The notes under the pieces: generated by a model | Seen by the model: the letters and a program-made list of their open reading frames with translations, nothing else | Told to the model about the DNA's origin: nothing | Database searches by the model: none | From: Ruminococcus_G sp964621905 | GTDB lineage: Bacteria > Bacillota > Clostridia > Lachnospirales > Lachnospiraceae | DNA: 64,000 bases | Assembly (NCBI GenBank): GCA_964621905.1 | Contig: CAZUNG010000013.1 | Coordinates: forward strand, 1 to 64,000 | Reading direction: 5' to 3' | Part shown: in pieces, positions 1-9,345 of the stretch | Numbering within the stretch: position 1 is the first letter of the stretch | Layout of the letters: every line of letters starts with the position of its first letter | Program-made: the position numbers and the translations under genes

Positions 1-22
1 CTTTTGCGGGTCTCTGTTTTTT

Positions 23-101
23 AATGAGGGGGGAGATAGTGAGTGGTTAATCAACTATCTGATACCTACTATACAGCATAATTGTGATGAGAATGTGGAT
101 A
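23..101. repeat. 79-bp direct repeat, copy A
   Basis: This segment is repeated at 748-826 with about 73 of 79 positions identical. The first 37 bases are identical in the two copies. Each copy lies directly behind the 3' half of a GC-rich hairpin with a T run. The core holds a short inverted repeat, GATAGT and ACTATC, around a 13-base loop. Copy A sits behind the stop of a PucR remnant; copy B lies in the upstream region of murE. Confidence 0.85.
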
Positions 102-155
102 AATTCTAAAATAAATCGAAATATTCTTAAGAAGAAGTAAAAAATAGACAGAACA

Positions 156-384
156 TCAGAATTCTTTCCGGTTTAGAATGCAGTATCTCAGAATATAGAG
201 CGACATCAAAATGTAGTGGCGGTTTTTTGGGGTATCATTCTCAAAATTAATCACGGCAGAGATCTTGTCCAGGCGGTAACTTAAGGTGTTGCGGTGGACG
301 AACAGAGATTTCGAAGTTCTCAAAAGATTACGGTCATTGGAAAGGTACTGGTACAGCGTGCCCTGTTCTTCGCACCGGAAATAT
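156..384 (-). pseudogene. PucR/CdaR-type regulator, C-terminal helix-turn-helix remnant
   Basis: Read on the minus strand, the frame ending in TGA at 158-156 encodes about 70 residues including VHRNTLSYRLDKI. That is the signature of the C-terminal helix-turn-helix of PucR/CdaR-type activators, which are normally 350-550 residues long. The native C-terminus and stop appear intact, but the sensory and GGDEF-like regions are missing. Similarity fades near 380, where a plus-strand reading frame begins. No start codon or ribosome binding site is present, so this is the tail of a deleted gene. It shows that the locus once held a regulator. Confidence 0.7.
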
Positions 385-406
385 TCAGACGCTGATACCG
401 GAGATT

Positions 407-703
407 GTGGATGATCTGAAAGTGGACGGGCTCAATATCATGAAGCTGAATGATATTGAGCACATGAAAAAGCTTACCGGGACAAAGGTCGTCTACAACG
501 TATATTTTGACACTCAGAAACTGGACGTGATGGAGAGTGCCGGAACGCTGACTGAACGTGCGGTCAGGGACAGCATTTGGGAAGAAATTATGGAATTGTC
601 AGAGGGAGGCTGTTACATTCCGGCGCTCCTGCTGGTGCGGCCTGAGTGGGCGGACATCATCATGGATGAATACAATGCCTGCAGAGAACAATTATATCAG
701 TGA
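407..703 (+). CDS. unrecognised small protein, possibly 5' truncated
   Basis: A 98-residue frame from a GTG start, with GGAG at 400-403 only four bases upstream. The same frame stays open upstream of 407 with plausible coding content (IQTLIPEIV), so the real 5' end may have been lost at the same junction that truncates the PucR remnant near 380. The product is mildly acidic, with no membrane segment, signal peptide or cysteine motif. I do not recognise the family. A strong terminator follows directly, which supports this being the 3' end of a real transcription unit. It may be a cytosolic fragment with no present function. Confidence 0.4.
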   Translation: MDDLKVDGLNIMKLNDIEHMKKLTGTKVVYNVYFDTQKLDVMESAGTLTERAVRDSIWEEIMELSEGGCYIPALLLVRPEWADIIMDEYNACREQLYQ

Positions 704-707
704 CATA

Positions 708-747
708 AAAAAACAGGAACCCATCAATGACGGGTCCTGTTTTTTTA
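708..747 (+). terminator. intrinsic terminator
   Basis: Stem AACAGG/CCTGTT continued by ACCC/GGGT with a single bulge, followed by seven T. It lies directly behind the 407-703 frame. The A run before the stem could make it work on both strands. Confidence 0.8.
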
Positions 748-826
748 AATGAGGGGGGAGATAGTGAGTGGTTAATCAACTATCCAATACCTACTATACA
801 GGATAATTGTGAGGAAAGTGTGGATA
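748..826. repeat. 79-bp direct repeat, copy B
   Basis: Partner of 23-101. It starts inside the T run of the terminator and ends about 85 bases before the murE promoter. The six differences cluster in the second half. The bases that follow, 827-905, do not match those after copy A. They hold no recognisable gene. Confidence 0.85.
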
Positions 827-910
827 TTTCATAAAAGAAACAAAAAGATTCTTTAAAAATTATTAAGATAGAGGGAAGATTTTCTGTGGGGATACACGGC
901 CTGTTTCGAG

Positions 911-939
911 TTGAAAACCCCCTTTGAGTGTGATATTCT
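911..939 (+). promoter_or_regulatory. promoter of the murE operon
   Basis: A TTGAAA -35 box and a TATTCT -10 box are separated by exactly 17 bases, about 60 bases before murE. It is the best sigma-A-like promoter in the gap between the terminator and murE. It would drive the housekeeping operon from murE onward. Confidence 0.55.
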
Positions 940-1002
940 ATAAGATGAGTTAAAATGCAAATAGTATTCTGTCAGGAAACAGATGCAAAACGGAGGTGCG
1001 GC

Positions 1003-2460
1003 ATGAAACTTACAAAATTATTGGAACGTCTGGATTATGAGATAATAAACGGAAGTGAAGATGTTGAGATAACGGAAGTGGTCAATGATTCCAGAAATGC
1101 CTGTGAAGGTTCGCTGTTCATCTGTGTCCGGGGAGCTGTTGCCGACGGACATACCTTTGTACCGGCCGTGGTACGGCAGGGAACCAAGGCAGTGGTAGTG
1201 GAAGAAGAAGTTCAGGTGCCGGAAGAGGTGACGGTGATCAGGGTTGCTGACAGCCGGTATGCGATGGCAGTGATCTCCGCCGCATACTTCGGGTATCCGG
1301 CGGATACGCTGAGAGTAATTGGCATTACAGGGACCAAAGGGAAAACAACCACTACCTACATGGTGAAATCAATTCTTGAAAATGCGGGATACAAGGTGGG
1401 GCTGATCGGAACCATCGAGACCATTATCGGAGAGGAAGTGATTCCTTCTGAGAATACAACGCCGGAATCCTTAACTGTTCAGAAATACTTTAGAAAAATG
1501 CTGGATGCCGGATGTGACTGCGCAGTCATGGAAGCATCTTCGCAGGGATTTAAGCTTCACAGAACCGCAGGATTCATGTTTGATATCGGCATTTTTACAA
1601 ATATTGAGCCGGATCATATCGGTCCGAATGAACATGCCGATTTTGAAGAGTATCTCCAGTGTAAAAGTCAGCTGCTCAAACAGTGCAGGATTGGTATCGT
1701 GAATGCCGATGATGAACATCTGGAAGACATCATCAAAGGGCATACCTGTAGTCTTGAAACATTTGGTTTTTCAGAGAATGCAGATCTCAGAGCAGCCGGT
1801 GCACATCTCATCTCAAAGCCGGGGTACCTGGGAGTGGCATATCAGGTGGAAGGTCTCATGGAATTTCCTGTTGAAATTGATATTCCGGGTACGTTCAGTA
1901 TCTATAATTCGCTGACGGCGATCGCTGTCTGCCGCCATTTCAATGTTTCGGAAAATGACATCGTACAGGCGCTGAAGCAGGCGAAAGTCAAAGGGAGGAT
2001 TGAGATGATCAAAGTCTCCGATGAGTTTACGCTGATGATCGATTATGCTCACAATGCGATGAGTTTGGAAAGTCTTCTGTCAACACTGCGGGAATACCAT
2101 CCGCACCGTCTGGTATGTCTGTTTGGCTGCGGAGGAAACCGATCGAAGCTTCGGCGTTATGAAATGGGAGAAGTATCCGGGAAACTGGCAGATCTTACGA
2201 TCATCACATCGGATAATCCCCGTGATGAGGAACCGCAGGCGATCATCGACGACATTAAAGCGGGGATCGAAAAGACAGACGGGAAATATGTAGAGATTAT
2301 TGACCGGAAAGAGGCAATTTCCTATGCGATTCACAACGGAGAACCGGGCGATATCATCGTGCTTGCCGGCAAGGGTCATGAGGACTATCAGGAGATCAGA
2401 GGCAGGAAGTATCCGATGGATGAAAGGAATCTGATTCGGGATATTCTGGAAGGAAAATAG
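1003..2460 (+). CDS. murE: UDP-MurNAc-tripeptide synthetase (meso-DAP adding)
   Basis: This cytosolic ligase adds the third stem-peptide residue to UDP-MurNAc-Ala-Glu using ATP. The 485-residue length is usual. The ATP loop GTKGKTTTT lies near residues 109-117, and the Mur ligase central and C-terminal domains follow. Near residue 404 it reads DNPR, the motif of enzymes that use meso-diaminopimelate; lysine-specific enzymes differ there, so the wall is probably DAP-type. The ATG at 1003 is chosen because GGAGG lies six bases upstream; an upstream in-frame ATG at 955 lacks a site. murE heads the operon, apart from the main dcw cluster at 16 kb, and priA follows after three bases. Confidence 0.95.
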   Translation: MKLTKLLERLDYEIINGSEDVEITEVVNDSRNACEGSLFICVRGAVADGHTFVPAVVRQGTKAVVVEEEVQVPEEVTVIRVADSRYAMAVISAAYFGYPADTLRVIGITGTKGKTTTTYMVKSILENAGYKVGLIGTIETIIGEEVIPSENTTPESLTVQKYFRKMLDAGCDCAVMEASSQGFKLHRTAGFMFDIGIFTNIEPDHIGPNEHADFEEYLQCKSQLLKQCRIGIVNADDEHLEDIIKGHTCSLETFGFSENADLRAAGAHLISKPGYLGVAYQVEGLMEFPVEIDIPGTFSIYNSLTAIAVCRHFNVSENDIVQALKQAKVKGRIEMIKVSDEFTLMIDYAHNAMSLESLLSTLREYHPHRLVCLFGCGGNRSKLRRYEMGEVSGKLADLTIITSDNPRDEEPQAIIDDIKAGIEKTDGKYVEIIDRKEAISYAIHNGEPGDIIVLAGKGHEDYQEIRGRKYPMDERNLIRDILEGK

Positions 2461-2463
2461 GGT

Positions 2464-4689
2464 ATGAAAAAAACATATGCGGATGTGATTGTGGACATCA
2501 CCAGTGAGAAACTGGATCGGACATTTCAGTACAGGATTCCGGAAAAACTTATAAGTTCCGTGCAGATTGGAATTCCGGTATCAGTCCCTTTTGGCCGGGG
2601 AAACCGCATGACGAATGCATATGTAGTGGGAATCACGGAGGAAGCACAGTTCCAGGAAGACAAAATCAAAGATATCGCAGCTGTGCCGAGACATCCGGTC
2701 GGTGTGGAAACCAGACTGATTGCGCTTGCTTTCTGGATGAAAGAGACGTACGGCGGTACGATGATACAGGCGCTTAAAACGGTTCTTCCCATGAAACAGG
2801 AAGTCAAGACAAGGAAGAAACAGACGATTCGCCTTTTGTACAGACGTGAGGAAGCGCAGGAATTTTTGCAGGAGTGTGAGAACAAGCACCGTACAGCCCG
2901 GGCGAGGGTGATAAAGACGCTGCTTGAGCAGGGGGAGATGGATTATGCACTGGCGCGAAAAGAGCTGAACATTACGGCTGCGGTACTCGGGCCGCTGTTG
3001 GAGCTGGGAATTATCGGTCTGGATTCAGAGACAGTGTACCGTTCTCCCGAACTTCCTTTCTTTGGGGAGGAGCAGGAGCCGGCATTGTCAGAGGAGCAAA
3101 GATGTGCCGCCGAACAGATTTGTGAGGAGATGAACAAGGCAAAGAGAAAACCATGTCTGGTCTATGGCATTACAGGAAGCGGCAAGACGCGTCTTTATAT
3201 GGAACTGATTGACAGCGTGCTGCAAAAAGGGAAACAGGTGATTGTTCTGATTCCGGAAATCGCTCTGACATATCAGATTGCCGCACGTTTCCGCCAAAGA
3301 TTTCAGGAGAAGGCAGCCATTATTCATTCACGTATGTCACCGGGGGAACGCTGGGATGCTTTTGAACAGGCCAAAAACGGTCAGGTTCAGGTAATGGTAG
3401 GTCCACGGTCTGCACTGTTTACACCATTTCCGAAGCTGGGTCTGATTATCATCGATGAGGAACATGAGACATCATACAAAAGCGAGGGGACCCCGCGTTA
3501 TCATGCCAGGGAAACCGCTGTCATGAGGGCGGAGATGGAAGATGCATCGGTCGTGATGGGGTCTGCGACTCCTTCGCTGGAGGCATATTACCGATGTCAG
3601 ACGGGTGATTACCGTCTGCTGACTCTGACACAGCGTTTCGGAAACGGTGTGCTTCCAAATGTATATACAGTGGATATGAGGGAAGAATTATCAGTGGGAA
3701 ATACTTCCATTATAAGCCGTGCGCTGCGGGAGGCGATCTCGCTAAGACTAAAGCGAAAAGAGCAGACGATCCTGTTCTTGAACCGCAGGGGGTATGCAGG
3801 TTTCCTTTCCTGCCGGTCCTGCGGCTATGTAGCGAAATGTCCGCACTGTGATGTTTCACTGTCACTGCACAGAGGAGGGAAAATGGTCTGCCATTACTGC
3901 GGTTATACGGCGAAAGAGATCACGGCCTGTCCGTCCTGCGGATCACGGTTTATCGGGGCGTTTCGGGCCGGAACACAGCAGATTGAAGATATGGTCAGAC
4001 GGATGTTTCCCGATGCAAAAGTACTTCGTATGGATATGGATACCACCAGGAAGAAGGACGGATATGCCGGGATACTGTCCGCTTTTGCAGGAGGAGAAGC
4101 CGATATTTTGATTGGCACGCAGATGATCGTGAAGGGGCACGATTTTCCCGGAGTTACGCTTGTCGGCGTACTGGCTGCGGATTTGTCCCTGAATGCGGAT
4201 GACTACCGGTGCGCGGAGCGCACCTTTCAGCTGCTGGTTCAGGCAGTTGGACGGGCTGGACGCGGCACATCGCCGGGGGAGGCTTTTGTTCAGACGTATC
4301 AGCCGGAACATTACAGTATCAGAGCGGCCGTGCAGCAGGATTATCCGGCATTTTATCAGGAGGAGATCGCATACCGGATGCTGATGGATTATCCTCCGGC
4401 ATGTGCCATGATGGCGGTGATTGGAAGCGGGGAGGATGAAGAGCAGCTGGCGATGGCGATGCAGTATATCCGCAGATATATTGAGGGCGTCAATAAGGAT
4501 GAACGTCTGGCCATCATAGGGCCTGCAGATGCTTCTGTTTCCAGAATTCAGGATAAATACAGGAAAGTGCTGTACCTGAAGCACCCGCAGGAGAGGTATC
4601 TGACGGCAGTCAGGGCGAGGACAGAACGGTATATGGATGTTAATCCCGGGTTTCGAAACTTATATATCCAGTTTGATCTTCACAGTTGA
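2464..4689 (+). CDS. priA: primosomal protein N', replication restart helicase
   Basis: PriA recognises stalled forks and D-loops and reloads the replicative helicase. The 741-residue protein has an N-terminal DNA-binding region, a superfamily 2 helicase core with Walker A GSGKT near residue 240 and a DEEH box near 331, and a zinc-binding insert at about 445-495. That insert carries paired CxxC units (CRSCG, CPHC, CHYCG, CPSCG). The C-terminal helicase lobe contains QAVGRAGR. It lies three bases behind murE and is surely cotranscribed with it. The upstream purine-rich stretch GGAAAATAGGG serves as its binding site. Confidence 0.96.
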   Translation: MKKTYADVIVDITSEKLDRTFQYRIPEKLISSVQIGIPVSVPFGRGNRMTNAYVVGITEEAQFQEDKIKDIAAVPRHPVGVETRLIALAFWMKETYGGTMIQALKTVLPMKQEVKTRKKQTIRLLYRREEAQEFLQECENKHRTARARVIKTLLEQGEMDYALARKELNITAAVLGPLLELGIIGLDSETVYRSPELPFFGEEQEPALSEEQRCAAEQICEEMNKAKRKPCLVYGITGSGKTRLYMELIDSVLQKGKQVIVLIPEIALTYQIAARFRQRFQEKAAIIHSRMSPGERWDAFEQAKNGQVQVMVGPRSALFTPFPKLGLIIIDEEHETSYKSEGTPRYHARETAVMRAEMEDASVVMGSATPSLEAYYRCQTGDYRLLTLTQRFGNGVLPNVYTVDMREELSVGNTSIISRALREAISLRLKRKEQTILFLNRRGYAGFLSCRSCGYVAKCPHCDVSLSLHRGGKMVCHYCGYTAKEITACPSCGSRFIGAFRAGTQQIEDMVRRMFPDAKVLRMDMDTTRKKDGYAGILSAFAGGEADILIGTQMIVKGHDFPGVTLVGVLAADLSLNADDYRCAERTFQLLVQAVGRAGRGTSPGEAFVQTYQPEHYSIRAAVQQDYPAFYQEEIAYRMLMDYPPACAMMAVIGSGEDEEQLAMAMQYIRRYIEGVNKDERLAIIGPADASVSRIQDKYRKVLYLKHPQERYLTAVRARTERYMDVNPGFRNLYIQFDLHS

Positions 4690-4744
4690 TAAAACATCAA
4701 TGTTAACATATATGCTGAGGAACATATAAGAAATGGAGGGAATT

Positions 4745-5230
4745 ATGGCAATTCGCAATATCAGAAAGATGGGCGACCGTGTGCTTACAAAAAAATGCCG
4801 CCCCGTAGAAGAAATGACACCGAGAATCAAGGAACTCATTGATGATATGCTGGACACGATGTACCAGGAGTACGGTGTGGGACTGGCGGCTTCACAGGTT
4901 GGAGTGCTCAAAAGAATTGTTGTCATCGATGTCGGTGAGGGACCGCATGTGCTGATCAACCCGGTCATTGTAGAGACATCGGGAGAGCAGACCGGTGATG
5001 AAGGGTGTCTGAGCCTTCCGGGCAAAACCGGAACTGTGACGCGCCCGGACTATGCGAAAGTAGAAGCGCTGAATGAACATATGGAACCGATTGTCCTTGA
5101 AGGAACGGAGCTGCTGGCGCGTGCAATCTGCCATGAGTGTGACCATCTGGACGGGATCATGTATGTGGAACATGTGGAAGGCGGGCTGCGCGATGTGACA
5201 GCCGATGAGGAAGACGAGGTTGAGGAATAA
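4745..5230 (+). CDS. def: peptide deformylase
   Basis: Removes the formyl group from nascent proteins. All three metalloprotease motifs are present in the 161-residue product: GVGLAASQ near residue 44, EGCLS near 86 and HECDH near 130, supplying the Cys and two His metal ligands and the catalytic Glu. GGAGGG at 4735-4740 fixes the ATG at 4745; an ATG at 4733 overlaps that site and is less likely. The gene touches fmt, whose product adds the formyl group that Def removes. An acidic, Glu/Asp-rich C-terminal tail is typical of clostridial forms. Confidence 0.96.
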   Translation: MAIRNIRKMGDRVLTKKCRPVEEMTPRIKELIDDMLDTMYQEYGVGLAASQVGVLKRIVVIDVGEGPHVLINPVIVETSGEQTGDEGCLSLPGKTGTVTRPDYAKVEALNEHMEPIVLEGTELLARAICHECDHLDGIMYVEHVEGGLRDVTADEEDEVEE

Positions 5231-6172
5231 ATGCGGGTAATATTTATGGGAACTCCTGACTTTTCTGTGGGTACATTAAAGGCACTGGCGGCGGCAGGAC
5301 ATGAGATCGCCGCAGTGGTGACACAGCCGGACAAGCCAAAAGGAAGAGGAAAGGCGATGCAGCCGACTCCCGTCAAAGAAGCGGCCGAAAAGCTTGGCCT
5401 GCAAGTTCTGCAGCCCGTAAAAGTCCGCGATGAAGCATTCCTGGATCAGCTGGAAGAACTTCATGCGGATGTTGCAGTTGTTGTCGCTTTTGGACAGATT
5501 ATCCCTTCCCGTCTGCTGAAAATGCCAAAATATGGCTGTATCAATGTACACGCATCACTGCTGCCTGATTACCGGGGAGCGGCGCCGATCCAGTGGGCTG
5601 TCATTGACGGCAGAAAAGAGTCGGGTGTCACGGTTATGAGAATGGACGAAGGGCTGGATACCGGCGATATGATCGCCAAAGTGACTGTCCTGCTGACAGA
5701 AACAGAAACGGGCGGGAGCCTTTTTGAAAAGCTGAGCGAAGCGGGAGCAAAACTTCTTGTGGAAACTCTCCCCAGGATTGCATCGGGTGAGGCTGCATAT
5801 GAAAAGCAGCCGGAGGAAAGCCCGACACCTTATGCGGCCATGATCAAAAAAAGTATGGGACTGATTGACTGGAGAAAAAGTGCTGTGGAACTGGAACGTC
5901 TGATTCGCGGACTGAATCCGTGGCCAAGTGCATTTACCGGGTGGAATCACAAAATTCTCAAGATATGGAAAGCCTCCGTATGTGAGGAAAACAGCGGTTT
6001 TGGACCTGGTCAGGTTGCCAGGATCACGAAGGACGGAATCTATGTTCAGACGGGCCAGGGGATGTTGTGTATTCTTGAACTGCAGCTTGAGGGTAAGAAA
6101 CGCATGGAGACAGACGTTTTTCTGCGCGGAAATGAGATTGATGTGGGGGCAGAGCTGACAGTATCCCAATAA
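5231..6172 (+). CDS. fmt: methionyl-tRNA formyltransferase
   Basis: Formylates initiator Met-tRNA with 10-formyltetrahydrofolate. The 313-residue protein begins with the MRVIFMGTPDF nucleotide-fold motif. It carries the folate and catalytic segment HASLLPDYRGAAPI near residues 105-118 and a DTGDM motif near 143. The C-terminal third is the tRNA-binding OB-like domain. The ATG directly abuts the def stop codon, so translation is probably coupled. Confidence 0.96.
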   Translation: MRVIFMGTPDFSVGTLKALAAAGHEIAAVVTQPDKPKGRGKAMQPTPVKEAAEKLGLQVLQPVKVRDEAFLDQLEELHADVAVVVAFGQIIPSRLLKMPKYGCINVHASLLPDYRGAAPIQWAVIDGRKESGVTVMRMDEGLDTGDMIAKVTVLLTETETGGSLFEKLSEAGAKLLVETLPRIASGEAAYEKQPEESPTPYAAMIKKSMGLIDWRKSAVELERLIRGLNPWPSAFTGWNHKILKIWKASVCEENSGFGPGQVARITKDGIYVQTGQGMLCILELQLEGKKRMETDVFLRGNEIDVGAELTVSQ

Positions 6173-6194
6173 GCAGGCAGCGGAAGGAGTATAA

Positions 6195-7550
6195 ATGGCA
6201 AGTGTAATCAGCACAAGAGAGATCATACTTGGTGTATTACTGGAAATCAACAGGGATGGGGAATACAGCCATATAGCAATCAGAAACACACTGGAGAAAT
6301 ACCAGTATCTTCCCAAACAGGACCGCGCATTCATCACACGTGTCTGTGAGGGCACGATCGAGTGTATGCTGAAGCTCGATTATATCATTGAACAGTTTTC
6401 CAGCGTGAAAGTGGAAAAAATGAAACCTGTGATTCGGGAAATTATCCGAAGCGGAGTTTACCAGCTGCTGTATATGGATCGGATACCTGATTCTGCAGTC
6501 TGTAATGAGGCGGTTAAACTGGCGCAGAAAAAGGGATTTTACAGCCTCAAGGGTTTTGTAAACGGAGTACTTAGAAATGTAGCGCGCAACAAAGAAAACA
6601 TCACCTATCCGCCTCTCACACAGCCAATCGCATATTTGTCAGTGAAATATTCACTGCCTGCCTGGCTGGTTGAAAAGTGGGTGCTGGAGTATGGGTTTGA
6701 ACAGACAGAATATATGGCAGCAGATTTTATGGAGGACAAGCCGACCACGATCCGCTGTGTGCAGTATATGATCAATACCGAGGTTACCATACAGAGACTG
6801 AAAGAACAGGGAGTTACGGTCTTAAAGGCTCCTTATCTGGATTATGCATATTATATTTCGGATTATAACTACCTTTCTATGCTGAACGTATTTAAAATGG
6901 GCTGTATTATGGTACAGGATATCAGTTCAATGTTGGTAGCGGAAGTGGCTGCTCCGAAAAAAACAGATTATGTCATCGATCTGTGTGCGGCACCGGGCGG
7001 TAAAAGTCTGCATGTGGCGGATAAGATGATGGGATACGGGACGGTTGAGGCAAGGGATCTTACGGAATACAAGGTGGAGCTGATTGAAGAAAATATCAAG
7101 CGGCTGAATGTGATCAATGTCCGTGCGGTTTGTCAGGACGCCACGGTATTTGACAGGAATTCTATTGAAAAGGCGGATATTGTCCTGGCGGATGTGCCGT
7201 GTTCCGGTTATGGCGTGATCGGAAAAAAAACAGATATCAAATATAAAGTGACGGCGCAGAAGCAGGAAGACCTGATCATCCTCCAGCGCAAAATTCTGCA
7301 TAATGCATCTTCTTATGTGAAAATCGGGGGAACACTGGTTTACAGTACCTGTACGATAGGAAGAGAGGAAAATGAGAATAATATTGAGTGGTTTGTGAAA
7401 AATTATCCGTATGAGCTGGAAAGCCTGAATCCTTATCTGCCGAAAGAACTGACAGGAGAGACTACGGAAAAAGGGTATCTGCAGCTTCTTCCGGGCGTGC
7501 ACAAGACGGATGGTTTTTTCATTGCCAGACTGAAAAGGACAGAAAAATGA
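6195..7550 (+). CDS. rsmB: 16S rRNA m5C967 methyltransferase
   Basis: The 451-residue protein has an N-terminal NusB-like RNA-binding domain (about 1-140) and a C-terminal SAM-dependent methyltransferase. The SAM loop CAAPGGK lies near residue 264. DVPCSG near 332 and YSTCT near 382 supply the two cysteines of the RsmB/NOL1 mechanism. GGAAGGAG precedes the ATG. The last four bases overlap rlmN, placing two rRNA-modifying enzymes in one coupled pair. Confidence 0.95.
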   Translation: MASVISTREIILGVLLEINRDGEYSHIAIRNTLEKYQYLPKQDRAFITRVCEGTIECMLKLDYIIEQFSSVKVEKMKPVIREIIRSGVYQLLYMDRIPDSAVCNEAVKLAQKKGFYSLKGFVNGVLRNVARNKENITYPPLTQPIAYLSVKYSLPAWLVEKWVLEYGFEQTEYMAADFMEDKPTTIRCVQYMINTEVTIQRLKEQGVTVLKAPYLDYAYYISDYNYLSMLNVFKMGCIMVQDISSMLVAEVAAPKKTDYVIDLCAAPGGKSLHVADKMMGYGTVEARDLTEYKVELIEENIKRLNVINVRAVCQDATVFDRNSIEKADIVLADVPCSGYGVIGKKTDIKYKVTAQKQEDLIILQRKILHNASSYVKIGGTLVYSTCTIGREENENNIEWFVKNYPYELESLNPYLPKELTGETTEKGYLQLLPGVHKTDGFFIARLKRTEK

Positions 7551-8605
7551 TACAGGTGCGGGATATACGTTCCATGACGATACAGGAACTGAAAGATGTC
7601 ATGGAAAACATGGGTGAGAAATCTTTTAAAGCAGGTCAGATTTTTGACTGGCTGCACAAAAAAACGGTTTCAGGATATGAGGAAATGACAAATCTGTCAA
7701 AGGCACTTCGGGAGAAGCTGCAAAGGGACTATCCATTGTATGAACTGGAAGTACTGCAGGTGCAGACCTCAAAGCTTGACGGTACAAAGAAATTTTTGTT
7801 CCGGCTAAAGGACGGGCATGTGATAGAGAGCGTGTGGATGCAGTATCAGCATGGAAATTCTGTCTGCATTTCATCACAGGTCGGCTGCCGCATGGGCTGC
7901 AGATTCTGCGCCTCCACAATTGGCGGTCTCACGAGAAACCTTACGGCAGCTGAGATGCTTATGCAGATCTACCGGATTCAGAAGCTGACAAAAGAAAGAG
8001 TTTCTCATGTCGTTGTGATGGGGACCGGAGAGCCTCTTGACAATTACGATGAATTACTGAAGTTTTTGAATATCCTGACAGATGAAAAGGGGCTGCATAT
8101 CAGCCAGCGGAATATCACGGTTTCGACATGCGGGATCGTACCGAAGATTTATGAACTGGCAGATGAAAAGCTGCAGATTACGCTGGCGATTTCCCTGCAT
8201 GCGCCGAACGATGAAAAAAGGAAGGAACTGATGCCGGTTGCCAACCGGTATTCTATCCCGGAACTGCTTACAGCCTGCCGGTATTATTTTGAACAGACCG
8301 GACGCCGGCTGACATTTGAGTACAGTCTGGTCAGCCAAAAAAATGACAGCCAGCAGGATGCCGACGAGCTGGCAGCGAGAATAAAGGGACTGAACTGCCA
8401 CGTAAATCTGATTCCGGTGAACCCGATCAAAGAGCGTAATTATGTGCAATCTGACAAAAAAGATGTGGAGAAATTCAAAAATAAGCTTGAAAAATACGGA
8501 ATTAATGTTACTATTAGAAGAGAAATGGGGCGAGATATTGACGGAGCCTGCGGTCAGCTGCGTAAAAGCTATCTTGATCAAAACGAAAAGGAGTGTGAGG
8601 AATGA
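7547..8605 (+). CDS. rlmN: dual-specificity 23S rRNA/tRNA adenine-C2 methyltransferase
   Basis: A radical SAM enzyme that methylates C2 of A2503 in 23S rRNA and A37 in some tRNAs. Cys114, Cys118 and Cys121 (GCRMGCRFC) form the CX3CX2C motif that binds the 4Fe-4S cluster. GTGEPLDN and the C-terminal GACGQL segment with its conserved cysteine are also present. The length of 352 residues is normal. It starts within ATGA at the rsmB stop and ends within ATGA at the phosphatase start, so three genes are translationally coupled. Confidence 0.96.
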   Translation: MIQVRDIRSMTIQELKDVMENMGEKSFKAGQIFDWLHKKTVSGYEEMTNLSKALREKLQRDYPLYELEVLQVQTSKLDGTKKFLFRLKDGHVIESVWMQYQHGNSVCISSQVGCRMGCRFCASTIGGLTRNLTAAEMLMQIYRIQKLTKERVSHVVVMGTGEPLDNYDELLKFLNILTDEKGLHISQRNITVSTCGIVPKIYELADEKLQITLAISLHAPNDEKRKELMPVANRYSIPELLTACRYYFEQTGRRLTFEYSLVSQKNDSQQDADELAARIKGLNCHVNLIPVNPIKERNYVQSDKKDVEKFKNKLEKYGINVTIRREMGRDIDGACGQLRKSYLDQNEKECEE

Positions 8606-9345
8606 AAACATTTTCTGTTACAGATGTTGGGCAGATTCGACAAGTCAATCAGGACTACATATATACATCTGAGCAGCCAATAGGAAATCTTCCAAATCTT
8701 TTTGTGGTGGCAGACGGGATGGGAGGTCACAATGCAGGTGATTTTGCCTCCAGCTTTGCGGTAAGGGTGCTGGTAGAATCAGTAAAGCAGGACATGAACT
8801 TCAATCCAATTAAAATTATCCGCAGTGCGATCGAAACTGCGAACGAACAGCTTTTGGAACAGGCCTCCAAAAATGAAGAACTAAAAGGTATGGGCACGAC
8901 AATTGTTGTTGCAACTGTTGTAGGACATTATGTTTATGTTGCAAATGTTGGGGACAGCAGGCTTTATGTGGCCGGCGACAAGATGGAACAGGTGACTAGA
9001 GATCATTCTCTGGTAGGGGAGATGATACGTATGGGCGAGCTGAGCGAAGCGCAGGCCCGCAGCCATCCGGATCGAAATATCATCACCCGGGCCCTCGGGA
9101 CCGGGCCGGATGTGGCAATCGATTTCTTTGACGTCAAGTTGGAGGACAACGCCAGGATTATCATGTGTTCCGACGGACTGTCTGGTATGCTTACCGACGA
9201 TGAGATATTCGAGACACTGACTTCGTGCAGGGATGGGGAAGATCCAGCGAAAGCACTGATGCACAGGGCGAATGATAACGGCGGCAGAGATAATATTGCA
9301 GTCATAGTGGTTGAACCATTTAAAAAAGAGGTGAGAGAATGTTAA
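8602..9345 (+). CDS. prpC: PP2C-type Ser/Thr protein phosphatase
   Basis: A soluble 247-residue metal-dependent phosphatase that reverses the neighbouring PASTA kinase. It shows the PP2C metal-binding motifs ADGMGGH near residue 37, GDSRLYV near 117, CSDGLSG near 191 and GGRDNIAVI near 229. It starts in the rlmN stop and overlaps the kinase start by seven bases, so phosphatase and kinase are made from one coupled message. This arrangement is typical of the Stp/PrpC-PrkC pair in Firmicutes. Confidence 0.95.
   Translation: MKTFSVTDVGQIRQVNQDYIYTSEQPIGNLPNLFVVADGMGGHNAGDFASSFAVRVLVESVKQDMNFNPIKIIRSAIETANEQLLEQASKNEELKGMGTTIVVATVVGHYVYVANVGDSRLYVAGDKMEQVTRDHSLVGEMIRMGELSEAQARSHPDRNIITRALGTGPDVAIDFFDVKLEDNARIIMCSDGLSGMLTDDEIFETLTSCRDGEDPAKALMHRANDNGGRDNIAVIVVEPFKKEVREC

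Noticed and set aside
3943..4584. A 213-codon open frame on the minus strand
   Set aside because: Antisense to the helicase C-terminal part of priA, which is conserved on the plus strand.
4700..4709. Palindrome ATGTTAACAT before def
   Set aside because: Ten bases, a single copy, AT-rich and common by chance; no link to a regulator.
5555..6355. A 266-codon open frame on the minus strand
   Set aside because: It is antisense to fmt and the start of rsmB, Cys/His/Ser-rich in the way typical of shadow frames, and has no motif.
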